This document shows, piece by piece, positions 16,701 through 23,218 of a stretch of 39,142 bases of DNA. The DNA comes from Acidobacteriaceae bacterium (lineage in GTDB: Bacteria; Acidobacteriota; Terriglobia; Terriglobales; Acidobacteriaceae). The stretch is taken from contig DAIDLI010000116.1 in NCBI GenBank assembly GCA_027449545.1, forward strand, positions 1 through 39,142. Reading direction: 5' to 3'. The translations under genes and the position numbers were made by a program. The stretch's first letter is position 1; every line of letters begins with the position of its first letter. The notes below the pieces were generated by a model. The model was not told where the DNA came from. It did no database searches and was given only the letters and a program-made list of their open reading frames with translations.

Positions 16701-17756
16701 CTAGTTTCCGGCCTTCCAGTCGCGCACCAGGGACAACAGGGAATTGTCATAGAAGGGCATCGCGGTGAAGGTGAGGACCAGCACCAGGAGGCCAAGCACG
16801 AACAGCAGGACCCTTCCGCGGGTGAGCGGAAGCTCCTGGCTGACGCGCGGGTGACGCATGGCGGGAATGAGCAGGAAGCCGCCCCACAACAGCCAACCCA
16901 TCCAGAAGAAGACACCGGCCACAAGAAGTACGTAGGGGAGCACGCGGGTGGTGAAGCTGTGCAGGCGCGGGGAGACGGCGTAGAGGACGTGTCCGCCGTC
17001 GAGCTGGCCGCCGGGGATCAGGTTGAGCGAGGTGATGAAGAGGCCGATCCAGCCTGCGACCAGGATGGGATGGGGGGAGAGGTGATTGAAGCCGGGCAGG
17101 CGCGGATCCCAGTGGAGCAGAAGACGGTGGATGAGCCGGACGGTGAGGGGCTCGCCGCCGAAGCGGACGATGGCGTCCGGGGCGCGGACAGGCGCGGGCG
17201 TGCTGAGCAGGAAGCCCGCGGCGATGGCGATGGTGGAGGCCACATAGCCGGCGAGAGGCCCGTAGATGCCGATGTCCATCAGCGCATTCGCGGTGGGAAT
17301 TCTGGAGCGGATGCGGATGACCGCGCCGGCGGTTCCGCTCAAGGTGGGGGCTGGCAGCACCCAGGGCAGGGTGGCATGGACGCGATGGGCGCGGCAGGCG
17401 AAATAGTGGCCGAACTCGTGGAGCAGCAGGATGGCGAGGAGGCTGAGCGAGAAGGCAAATCCGCTGGCGAAGAGATCCGGGTGCCTGGTGAGCCAGAGCC
17501 ACGGCCACAGGTCGCTGTCGCGAACCACCGGCGGCATGCCTTCCAGAAAGTTCTGCATGAAGCGGGCGCCGTTGGCGGTGGTGGTCACCAGGGTGGCGGC
17601 AAAGAGCAGGATCGGAAGGCCGTACTCACGCAGCAGGGATCTCGGCGGGTGAGGCTGGCGCCGGCCGGATCGCGCCTGTTGCAGCGGGGACTGCTCCGGA
17701 GGCGCAACGCACGCGTCGGATCCTGCGCCCTGATCCAAGCCGGCAGCGGAGGGCAT
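16701..17756 (-). CDS. Site-2 (M50) intramembrane zinc protease
   Basis: Predicted polytopic inner-membrane metalloprotease, 351 residues. The zinc motif HEFGH at 113-117 lies within a transmembrane helix, and the third ligand is in NLIPGGQLDGGH at 245-256, both diagnostic of M50. Several further helices surround these. The N-terminal 40 residues are polar and rich in Pro, Gln and Arg and may not all be translated. The short form without a PDZ domain resembles plant EGY-like and other bacterial S2P homologues. It starts 5 bases after the HU-type gene stop, so the two are probably cotranscribed. The substrate, often an anti-sigma factor or membrane regulator, is unknown. Confidence 0.88.
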   Translation of the reverse strand: MPSAAGLDQGAGSDACVAPPEQSPLQQARSGRRQPHPPRSLLREYGLPILLFAATLVTTTANGARFMQNFLEGMPPVVRDSDLWPWLWLTRHPDLFASGFAFSLSLLAILLLHEFGHYFACRAHRVHATLPWVLPAPTLSGTAGAVIRIRSRIPTANALMDIGIYGPLAGYVASTIAIAAGFLLSTPAPVRAPDAIVRFGGEPLTVRLIHRLLLHWDPRLPGFNHLSPHPILVAGWIGLFITSLNLIPGGQLDGGHVLYAVSPRLHSFTTRVLPYVLLVAGVFFWMGWLLWGGFLLIPAMRHPRVSQELPLTRGRVLLFVLGLLVLVLTFTAMPFYDNSLLSLVRDWKAGN

Positions 17757-17761
17757 CGGGG

Positions 17762-18058
17762 CTACTGCTGCTGAGCGGGTGCTCCGCCGTCCTCGATGGA
17801 GTGGAGCTCCTTGCCAGGCTTGAAGCGAACCGCTTTGCCGGGGGCGATGCTGACCTCGGTGCCGGTGCGCGGGTTGCGGCCGATGCCGGTCTTGCGGGCG
17901 CGGACGCTGAACACGCCAAAGCCGCGCAGTTCGATACGCTCGCCGGCGGCCAGAGCCTGTTTCAAGCCTTCAAACACGGTGTCCACCGCAGCTTCAGCCT
18001 TGGTGCGTGGCAATCCCGTACGTTCGATCACTTGATGGACGATGTCCTGTTTGATCAA
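17762..18058 (-). CDS. HU/IHF-family DNA-binding protein
   Basis: Histone-like nucleoid protein of 98 residues. It matches the family from IKQDIVHQVIERTG through GLPRTKAEAAV, the saddle strand IELRGFGVFSV, the DNA-intercalating arm RKTGIGRNPRTG and the final FKPGKEL; the last 10 residues are Ala/Gln-rich. No ATG begins the fold. A TTG at 18058 opens it exactly, with GAGG 6 bases upstream, so a TTG start is proposed. It is divergent from dcd and lies just ahead of the S2P gene. HU and IHF subunits cannot be told apart with certainty here. Confidence 0.92.
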   Translation of the reverse strand: MIKQDIVHQVIERTGLPRTKAEAAVDTVFEGLKQALAAGERIELRGFGVFSVRARKTGIGRNPRTGTEVSIAPGKAVRFKPGKELHSIEDGGAPAQQQ

Positions 18059-18301
18059 TGGATACCTCGCTGAGCCTTTTGTCTGGGCATAATTCCGCCC
18101 TACTCCGGTCATAGTACAGGCTTTGCGGGAATTATGGAACTGGCAGGGGAGGGAATTCGGGAATTTTTGATGGGGAGAAAAGGTCTTGATGCGAGCGGCC
18201 GGAGGGGCCGGACGATTTCGATTGTCAGGGGCGCAACCGCTTGCATTAAGATGAAGTTTCAACCCAGAGCCTTGCCCGGCACCCCCGCGGCATGCCCGCC
18301 C

Positions 18302-18306
18302 AGGAG
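18302..18306 (+). promoter_or_regulatory. Ribosome-binding site deciding the dcd start
   Basis: AGGAG lies 4 bases before the ATG at 18311. The frame is open back to 18134 but only the part from 18311 resembles dCTP deaminase, so this site fixes the start. Confidence 0.6.
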
Positions 18307-18310
18307 ATGC

Positions 18311-18865
18311 ATGTCCATACAAAGTGACCGCTGGATTCGCGAGCAGGCGCTCCAGCACCGGATGATCGAGCCGTTCAGTGAGAAGCAGGTGGCCAAGGGA
18401 GTGATCTCCTACGGTCTCTCGTCCTACGGCTACGATCTGCGCGTCAGCGACGAGTTCAAGATTTTTACCAACGTCAACAGCGCGATCATCGACCCGAAGG
18501 CTTTCGATGAGCGTTCGTTCGTTTCGGTGCAGGCCGAATCCGTCATCATTCCGCCCAACTCGTTTGCGCTGGCGCGCTCGGTGGAGTATTTCCGGATTCC
18601 GCGCGATGTGCTCACCATCTGCGTGGGCAAGTCGACCTATGCGCGCTGCGGGATCATCGTGAACGTAACGCCGTTCGAGCCGGAGTGGGAGGGGTTTGTC
18701 ACACTCGAGATCTCGAATACCACGCCGCTGCCGGCGCGGGTGTACGCCAACGAAGGGCTGTGCCAGATTCTGTTCTTCCAGGGCGACCAGCCGTGCGAGG
18801 TGAGCTACGCCGACCGCAATGGCAAGTACCAAAAGCAGCAGGGAATCGTGCTGCCGAAGCTGTAG
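18311..18865 (+). CDS. dcd: dCTP deaminase
   Basis: Cytoplasmic enzyme of pyrimidine deoxynucleotide synthesis, converting dCTP to dUTP, 184 residues as expected. Conserved blocks are [22 protein letters not shown]-like [13 protein letters not shown], and [19 protein letters not shown], whose Ser/Arg bind phosphate; the catalytic Glu133 lies in TLEISNTT. The C-terminal segment ([13 protein letters not shown]) is the lid that closes on the nucleotide. Some relatives also hydrolyse dUTP to dUMP; this cannot be decided by eye. A weak upstream promoter is possible, TTGTCA (18222-18227), 17 bases, ATTAAG (18245-18250). Confidence 0.93.
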   Translation: MSIQSDRWIREQALQHRMIEPFSEKQVAKGVISYGLSSYGYDLRVSDEFKIFTNVNSAIIDPKAFDERSFVSVQAESVIIPPNSFALARSVEYFRIPRDVLTICVGKSTYARCGIIVNVTPFEPEWEGFVTLEISNTTPLPARVYANEGLCQILFFQGDQPCEVSYADRNGKYQKQQGIVLPKL

Positions 18866-18945
18866 GATCTGCGGCGCTTCCTTCGGGGAGCGCCGTTTTG
18901 CTGGATTGCAAGTTGCCGCACCTTTGTACTTCGGAGTTCGAACCC

Positions 18946-19623
18946 ATGTCCGCGCCTGGAACCGAAGGCCCGATTCGAATCGGTCTGATTGCGACTGAGC
19001 CCATACGGGTGGCGGGCCTGGCCACTGTTTTCGACCAGCCCGCAGAGCCGGGCAAGCCCCAGTTGCTTCCGGTGATCGGCAGCCTGGAAGAGCTGCTGGG
19101 CAGCCAGGGGCCGCAGTACCTTGTCATCGACCTTCATTCGTCGCTGGGATTCGAAGCGGTGGAAGCGATTCACCGCACGCGGCCGGAGATTCGGCTGATC
19201 GTGATCGGACCGGAGGGCGACGATGAACTGGTGATCCAGTCAGTGATCGCGGGGGCCCGGGCCTATCTCGACCTGACCGCCGGCCCCGAGATGGTGCGCC
19301 AGGCGATTGAGATTGTGACTTCCGGCTCGATCTGGGCGCCGCGGCGTCTACTCTCGAAGCTGATCGACCGGCTCTTGAATGTTCCCGAGGCGAAGCCGAT
19401 GGCTGGGCCGCAGCTTACGGTGCGCGAGAAGCAGGTGCTGGAGCTGATCATGACGGCTCGTTCCAATCGCGAGATTGCGGAAGAGCTGGGCATTGAGGAG
19501 CGCACGGTGAAGGCCTACGTGGCGCGGCTGATGCGCAAGACCGGCGCTGACAACCGGATCAAGCTGTCGCGCTCCGCGATGAGCCTGTGTCTGCTGCCGC
19601 AGCAGGACGAAGAGAACTCCTGA
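18946..19623 (+). CDS. NarL/LuxR-type response regulator with atypical receiver
   Basis: Predicted transcription factor of 225 residues: receiver-like domain (about 5-125) and a C-terminal LuxR helix-turn-helix (about 150-205, LTVREKQVLELI, SNREIAEELGIEERTVKAYV). The usual acidic pair after strand 1 (LIDDHP in NarL) reads LIATEP, and the switch Lys after strand 5 is lost (AYLDLTA), while Asp62 stays at the phosphoacceptor position. The receiver may therefore work without normal phosphorylation. No histidine kinase is encoded nearby. The frame extends upstream into dcd, but the ATG at 18946 with GGAG 10 bases before it starts the domain. Targets are unknown. Confidence 0.85.
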   Translation: MSAPGTEGPIRIGLIATEPIRVAGLATVFDQPAEPGKPQLLPVIGSLEELLGSQGPQYLVIDLHSSLGFEAVEAIHRTRPEIRLIVIGPEGDDELVIQSVIAGARAYLDLTAGPEMVRQAIEIVTSGSIWAPRRLLSKLIDRLLNVPEAKPMAGPQLTVREKQVLELIMTARSNREIAEELGIEERTVKAYVARLMRKTGADNRIKLSRSAMSLCLLPQQDEENS

Positions 19624-19952
19624 GAGGGCACCAAAAGTACCCAAAAATCAGGTTACCTAAAGGCAATGCCCTTAAGTACTCTTGTGTTACTTGGCGGCTT
19701 CAGCGAATCTAGGTCCAGAAACAACGCAGATCTGGGGAAAGGAGTTCCCAGGCAGCATGTTTCCATGACGCCTGGGAACTCCTCTTTTTTCATGGATCTA
19801 CGTTGTTCGCGCGGTACCCTGATCGCGCACTTCTCACCCTCCCCCAATTGAGCGGTTCGATGTCCGGCAGAAGGGCATGCCGGGGCACCTGTTGTTGCCT
19901 CATCTCCTTGCAATCCAACCCAATTCAGCGCAGGGCTTGCAGGCACGGCCGA
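19624..19952. other. 329-base intergenic region with terminator hairpin
   Basis: I see no convincing gene. The plus-strand part from 19624 to 19739 follows the regulator stop and has short self-complementary stretches (GGGCACC with ATGCCC, CCAGA with TCTGG). It leads into the terminator at 19740-19790. The remainder to 19952 shows nothing recognisable. Confidence 0.5.
19740..19790 (+). terminator. Strong rho-independent terminator
   Basis: A perfect 14-bp stem, AGGAGTTCCCAGGC (19740-19753) and GCCTGGGAACTCCT (19770-19783), encloses an inner CATG/CATG pair and is followed by C and six T residues (19785-19790). It ends transcripts on the plus strand, 117 bases after the regulator gene. Confidence 0.85.
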
Positions 19953-20447
19953 TCAGGCCAGCTTTTTCAGCGCCTCGATCTGTTCGCGCCAGCGGGCAAG
20001 GGTGCGCTGCGGGTTGTGCAGGCGGAAGTTGAGGCCGCTCATGACGTCGGCGTAGGCCGAGCGGTGTTCCTGGACCTGCTCGACGCGGATGCGGAAGACG
20101 GCGAGGCCGAGCGGGGTCTGACGTTCGGCGATCAGCCGGGCCTGGCCGCGGATCTCGAAGATGGCGTAGTCGGAGACCAGGGAGAGGGTGACGCGTCCGC
20201 TGCGGCGGAGGTTGGCGGTGGTGTGCGACTCCGGCCAGATGGCGGCGAGGAGGTTGTGCGGACCGAGGGAGAGAATTTCTCCGACGGTCAGTTCGGCGGC
20301 GTGCGGCCAGCCGTCGGGGGTCACGGTTGCGAGGCGAATCGCCTCCCCGAGGCGAGCTTCGAGGTTATCGCCATCGAGCGCGCGCACGATCTCCGCGGGC
20401 ATTCCGTCATGCCGCCTGGGCTGGGTGTAGACCTGCTCCTGCTCCAT
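19953..20447 (-). CDS. Pyridoxamine 5'-phosphate oxidase-like split-barrel protein
   Basis: Predicted cytoplasmic FMN- or cofactor-binding split-barrel protein of 164 residues. The segment IRLATVTPDGWPHAAELTVG is the classic first strands of PNPOx-like proteins, followed by the phosphate-contact strand region LLAAIWPESHTTANLRRSGRVTL and the barrel strand YAIFEIRGQARLI. The C-terminal half is helical. Members include general-stress proteins and flavin-dependent reductases; the sequence does not show which. The ATG at 20447 has AGGAGG 4 bases upstream; further upstream the open frame enters intergenic repeat sequence. Confidence 0.75.
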   Translation of the reverse strand: MEQEQVYTQPRRHDGMPAEIVRALDGDNLEARLGEAIRLATVTPDGWPHAAELTVGEILSLGPHNLLAAIWPESHTTANLRRSGRVTLSLVSDYAIFEIRGQARLIAERQTPLGLAVFRIRVEQVQEHRSAYADVMSGLNFRLHNPQRTLARWREQIEALKKLA

Positions 20448-20535
20448 GAAGCCTCCTTCTGGGAGGTTCGATGCCGGTTTGCGGATCGAACCCAAAGGGA
20501 TTATTAGGGGGCGTAAATATGGAAAAGGAAAAAAC

Positions 20536-20636
20536 CGTCGGGCAGGGGCTAAAGCCCACGCTTCTCTTTACGGGGTTGGCGGCACGACTGAAGTCGTGGC
20601 CTGACACAAAGCGGGCTACCGGGCGAATGAGCGGCT
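20536..20636. repeat. 101-base direct repeat, copy 1, with two internal palindromes
   Basis: It matches 20783-20883 at 94 of 101 positions. It holds two short inverted repeats, GGGCT-AA-AGCCC and CACGACT-GA-AGTCGTG, the form of dispersed palindromic elements that I associate with acidobacterial genomes. Confidence 0.85.
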
Positions 20637-20691
20637 CGTGTTCCTTATGCCAGGTCTTCGGCGCAAAGGCTTCGGGGGAGTGCGTCCAAAC

Positions 20692-20730
20692 GACAACCGC
20701 GGATTCTTCGCTGCGCTCAGAAGGACAGCG
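20692..20730. repeat. Possible third dispersed repeat type
   Basis: The stretch around ATTCTTCGCTGCGCTCAGAA resembles a dispersed intergenic sequence I recall from acidobacterial genomes. Only one copy is in this window, so the call rests on recollection. Confidence 0.3.
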
Positions 20731-20782
20731 TTTTTTGGGGTTCTAGGCGAAACATCGGCAATGCGGAGATGACCTGGGAAAA

Positions 20783-20883
20783 CGTCGGGCAGGGGCTAAA
20801 GCCCACGCTTCTTTTTGCGGCGTTTTCGGCACGACTGAAGTCGTGCCCTGACACAGAGCGGGCTACCGGGCGAATGAGCGGCT
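20783..20883. repeat. 101-base direct repeat, copy 2
   Basis: Same orientation and length as copy 1, 7 substitutions and no gaps. Most changes fall between the two palindromes, and here the second palindrome is extended by one pair (GCACGACT with AGTCGTGC), so the arms look conserved. Confidence 0.85.
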
Positions 20884-20970
20884 GGCTGAGGCTGGCGAGG
20901 AGGCTGCGATAAACTGACAACGGACCCGTCCAAGTATCGATCAATTTACCTGTGAAGCGAGAGTGAAAAC

Positions 20971-21519
20971 ATGCCTCAGACCCTGAAGCCTGTGAACGTG
21001 GAAGACCTGAAGAAACTGGTGCGCACGGTACCGGATTTTCCCAAGCCGGGCATTCTGTTTTACGACATCACCACGGTGCTCAAGGACAAGGCGGGGTTCG
21101 CTCAGTTGATCGACGCGCTGGCGGCGCACTATATCGAGCAGAAGATCGACCTGGTGCTGGGCATCGAGGCGCGAGGATTTATCTTTGGGCCGGCGCTGGC
21201 GTACCGGCTGAACGCGGGCTTTGTGCCGGTGCGCAAGCCGCGCAAGCTGCCTTCCTCGGTGGCGCGCGTGACCTACGATCTGGAGTACGGCACCGATACG
21301 CTGGAGATTCACACGGACGCGATTACGCCGGGGCAGAACGTGGTGCTGGTGGACGATCTGCTGGCGACGGGCGGGACGATGGAGGCGACGGTGAAGCTGG
21401 TGAAGCAGCTGGGCGGGAAGATCGCGGGGCTGGGCTTTGCCGTGGAGCTGGATTTTCTGAAGGGCCGGGAGCGCTTTCCGGAATACGACGTGTTCAGCTT
21501 GCTGCACTACGACGAGTAG
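20971..21519 (+). CDS. apt: Adenine phosphoribosyltransferase
   Basis: Cytoplasmic purine-salvage enzyme forming AMP from adenine and PRPP, 182 residues. It begins with the APT signature [18 protein letters not shown], has [15 protein letters not shown] in the core, the flexible [10 protein letters not shown] loop, and the PRPP-binding motif [13 protein letters not shown] at 124-136. All expected residues are present. A modest ribosome site (GCGAGAG) lies about 9 bases before the ATG. It follows the repeat region and is closed by the terminator at 21695-21729. Confidence 0.95.
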   Translation: MPQTLKPVNVEDLKKLVRTVPDFPKPGILFYDITTVLKDKAGFAQLIDALAAHYIEQKIDLVLGIEARGFIFGPALAYRLNAGFVPVRKPRKLPSSVARVTYDLEYGTDTLEIHTDAITPGQNVVLVDDLLATGGTMEATVKLVKQLGGKIAGLGFAVELDFLKGRERFPEYDVFSLLHYDE

Positions 21520-21544
21520 TGGGTGGTGATGTGGGTGGAAGGGG

Positions 21545-21645
21545 GCGTGGGTCTGGAGACCCACGCGACAGCCGGCCGGGAGGCCGGCGCTACGATTAGG
21601 CCGGCGCTACGTAAGGGCGGTGCTACGAAGAGGCCGGTGCTTCAG
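21545..21645. repeat. Hairpin plus 16-17-base tandem repeat
   Basis: A perfect 10-bp hairpin, GCGTGGGTCT-GG-AGACCCACGC (21545-21566), is followed by about four degenerate units of AGGCCGGCGCTACG (starting 21581, 21598, 21614 and 21631; units 3 and 4 carry substitutions). Confidence 0.7.
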
Positions 21646-21694
21646 AGGGCGCTGGTAGATGGCGTGAGCTGATCGTGAATTATTTGGCAGGCAG

Positions 21695-21729
21695 CGAGCC
21701 TCCCCGGGCGGGGAGGCTCGTTGTGTTTT
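21695..21729 (+). terminator. Rho-independent terminator of apt
   Basis: An 11-bp GC-rich stem, CGAGCCTCCCC (21695-21705) and GGGGAGGCTCG (21710-21720), with a 4-base loop is followed by TTGTGTTTT. It overlaps the stop of the convergent TolC-type gene. Confidence 0.75.
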
Positions 21730-23218
21730 ACTGGCCGATTTCGAAGTTCACTTCAGAGAGAGCGGTCTGGTAGGTGTAGCGGGCGGTGGTGTACTGGATC
21801 TGGGCCTGGGTTTGCGCGAGCTGGGCCTGGGTGAGCTCGACGATGCTGCTGAGGCCGATCTTGTAGCGGGCCTGGGCGAGATCGAGAGCCAGGTTGGCCT
21901 GGTCGAGCATGCTTTGGGTGACGCCGATGCGCTGGTAGGCGGTCTGGGCGTTGAGGACGGCGGTGCGAACGTCGCGGGCGATCATGTCGCGCAGGTTGCG
22001 CATCTGCTGCTGAGCGGCACTAGCGCGGTAGCGTGCTTCCTTGGTCTGGGCGTTGTAGAGGAAGCCGTTGAAGACCGGAATGCTGACGTTGGCTCCGGCG
22101 CCGAAGTACCAGGGCGTCTGAAACAGGTTGTCGCGGACCGGGGCATCGCCACCCGCGGCGAGCGCGGAGATGGTGGGGAACCACTGGTCGCGCTCGGCGG
22201 TGGCATACTGCTTGGCGGCCGTGTAGCGGTCGTTGAGGGCGGCTAGGTCGGGGCGCTGCCGGAAGGCGGTCTGGACCAGCGTATCGGGGTTCTCCGGCGC
22301 GGGCGGGGGATTGCCATTGGTCTGGTCGACCAGCGTGTACTGCTGGTCTTGATCGGAGCCGAGAACATTATTCAACGCGGCCATGGCGACCTGTTCGTTG
22401 TTCTTGGCGTCGAGGAGCATGAGGTTGGCCTGGGAGAGCTGGACGTCGGCAAAGCTGAGATCGAGCAGCGATTTCACCTTGGTTTTTTCCAGCGCGCCGA
22501 CTTGGTCATCTGTGGCCTGCCGCTCGGCCACAGTTTGCTTGGCAACTTCGTAGACGGCCTGGGTGGTGAGGGCCTGATAGAAGGCCTGATCGACGGCAAG
22601 ACGGATGTCGAGCTGGGTGGCGCGGGAGTTTTCAATCTCCGCGCGGGTGTTGGATTCGGCGCTCTTGAGCAGGTTGTGGGTATGGCCGAAGTCGGTGATG
22701 AGCTGGCTGATGGTCATGCCGCCCGCGGCTTTATCGAGGATGCGAGGGCTGTTGAGTGTACCGTCGCCGCTGAGGCGGCTGTCGTAATGCGCGCCGACGG
22801 CGGTGAGATTAGCGGTGGCGGTGGGCAGGAAGGCGGAGCGGGCCTGACGCGCGACCTGTCCCTGCGCGAGCGCGAGCAGGCGCGAGACGCTGATGTTGGG
22901 GTTATTGCGGATGGCCATCTGCTCGGCCTGGGCGATGGTGAGCTGCGGGCCGAAGGGGGCTGCTGTGTTGGTTCCTTTGATTGCGCCGGTGACCGGCGTC
23001 GGGGCGGCCGAAGCCGCGGGGGCCTGATTGGTTGAGGCCTGCGGCGTCTGCTGGGGGGACGCAGGCGCAGCCGAGCCGGTGGCCTGACTGAGGGAAGCCA
23101 TGAGGCCCATGGTGGGGGCGTTGGGCAGGCGCTTCTGCGCCTGAGCTGCGGGGCCGGCCGGCAGTACCATGACCGCAAAAAAGGCGGCGGCCCCCAAAAT
23201 AGCGTATTGCTTATTCAT
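21728..23218 (-). CDS. TolC-type outer-membrane efflux channel
   Basis: Outer-membrane factor of the efflux operon, 496 residues. A signal peptide (1-27, ending AAQAQ) and an Ala/Pro/Gln/Thr-rich segment (to about 80) precede two OEP repeats: one from about 85 (LTIAQAEQMAIRNNPNISVS) with long coiled helices, the second from about 290 (ENPDTLVQTAFRQRPDLAALN) ending in ARYKIGLSSIVELTQAQ and a final strand region. The ATG at 23218 lies inside the last codons of the RND B gene (8-base overlap), with GGAGG 10 bases upstream, pointing to translational coupling. It forms the exit duct for the two pumps upstream. Confidence 0.9.
   Translation of the reverse strand: MNKQYAILGAAAFFAVMVLPAGPAAQAQKRLPNAPTMGLMASLSQATGSAAPASPQQTPQASTNQAPAASAAPTPVTGAIKGTNTAAPFGPQLTIAQAEQMAIRNNPNISVSRLLALAQGQVARQARSAFLPTATANLTAVGAHYDSRLSGDGTLNSPRILDKAAGGMTISQLITDFGHTHNLLKSAESNTRAEIENSRATQLDIRLAVDQAFYQALTTQAVYEVAKQTVAERQATDDQVGALEKTKVKSLLDLSFADVQLSQANLMLLDAKNNEQVAMAALNNVLGSDQDQQYTLVDQTNGNPPPAPENPDTLVQTAFRQRPDLAALNDRYTAAKQYATAERDQWFPTISALAAGGDAPVRDNLFQTPWYFGAGANVSIPVFNGFLYNAQTKEARYRASAAQQQMRNLRDMIARDVRTAVLNAQTAYQRIGVTQSMLDQANLALDLAQARYKIGLSSIVELTQAQLAQTQAQIQYTTARYTYQTALSEVNFEIGQ

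Larger units (their letters stand above)
20448..20970. other. 523-base intergenic region built of repeats
   Basis: No credible gene. The region contains two 101-base direct repeats (20536-20636 and 20783-20883) separated by 146 bases that include a further repeat-like stretch at 20692-20730. Open frames inside the repeats encode low-plausibility peptides that translate the palindromes themselves. Confidence 0.7.

Noticed and set aside
18059-18832. Upstream extension of the HU frame to 356 codons
   Set aside because: It runs antisense through dcd; the HU fold starts precisely at the TTG at 18058 with a ribosome site.
19653-19946. 97-codon minus-strand frame across the terminator region
   Set aside because: It reads through the terminator hairpin, lacks a ribosome site and has no protein-like features.
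20536-20883. CRISPR array
   Set aside because: There are only two repeat units of 101 bases with one 146-base gap and no cas gene; the length and internal palindromes do not fit.
20407-20944. Minus-strand small frames starting SGHDFSRA inside the 101-base repeats
   Set aside because: They are translations of the repeat palindromes, appear once per repeat copy and have no separate ribosome sites.
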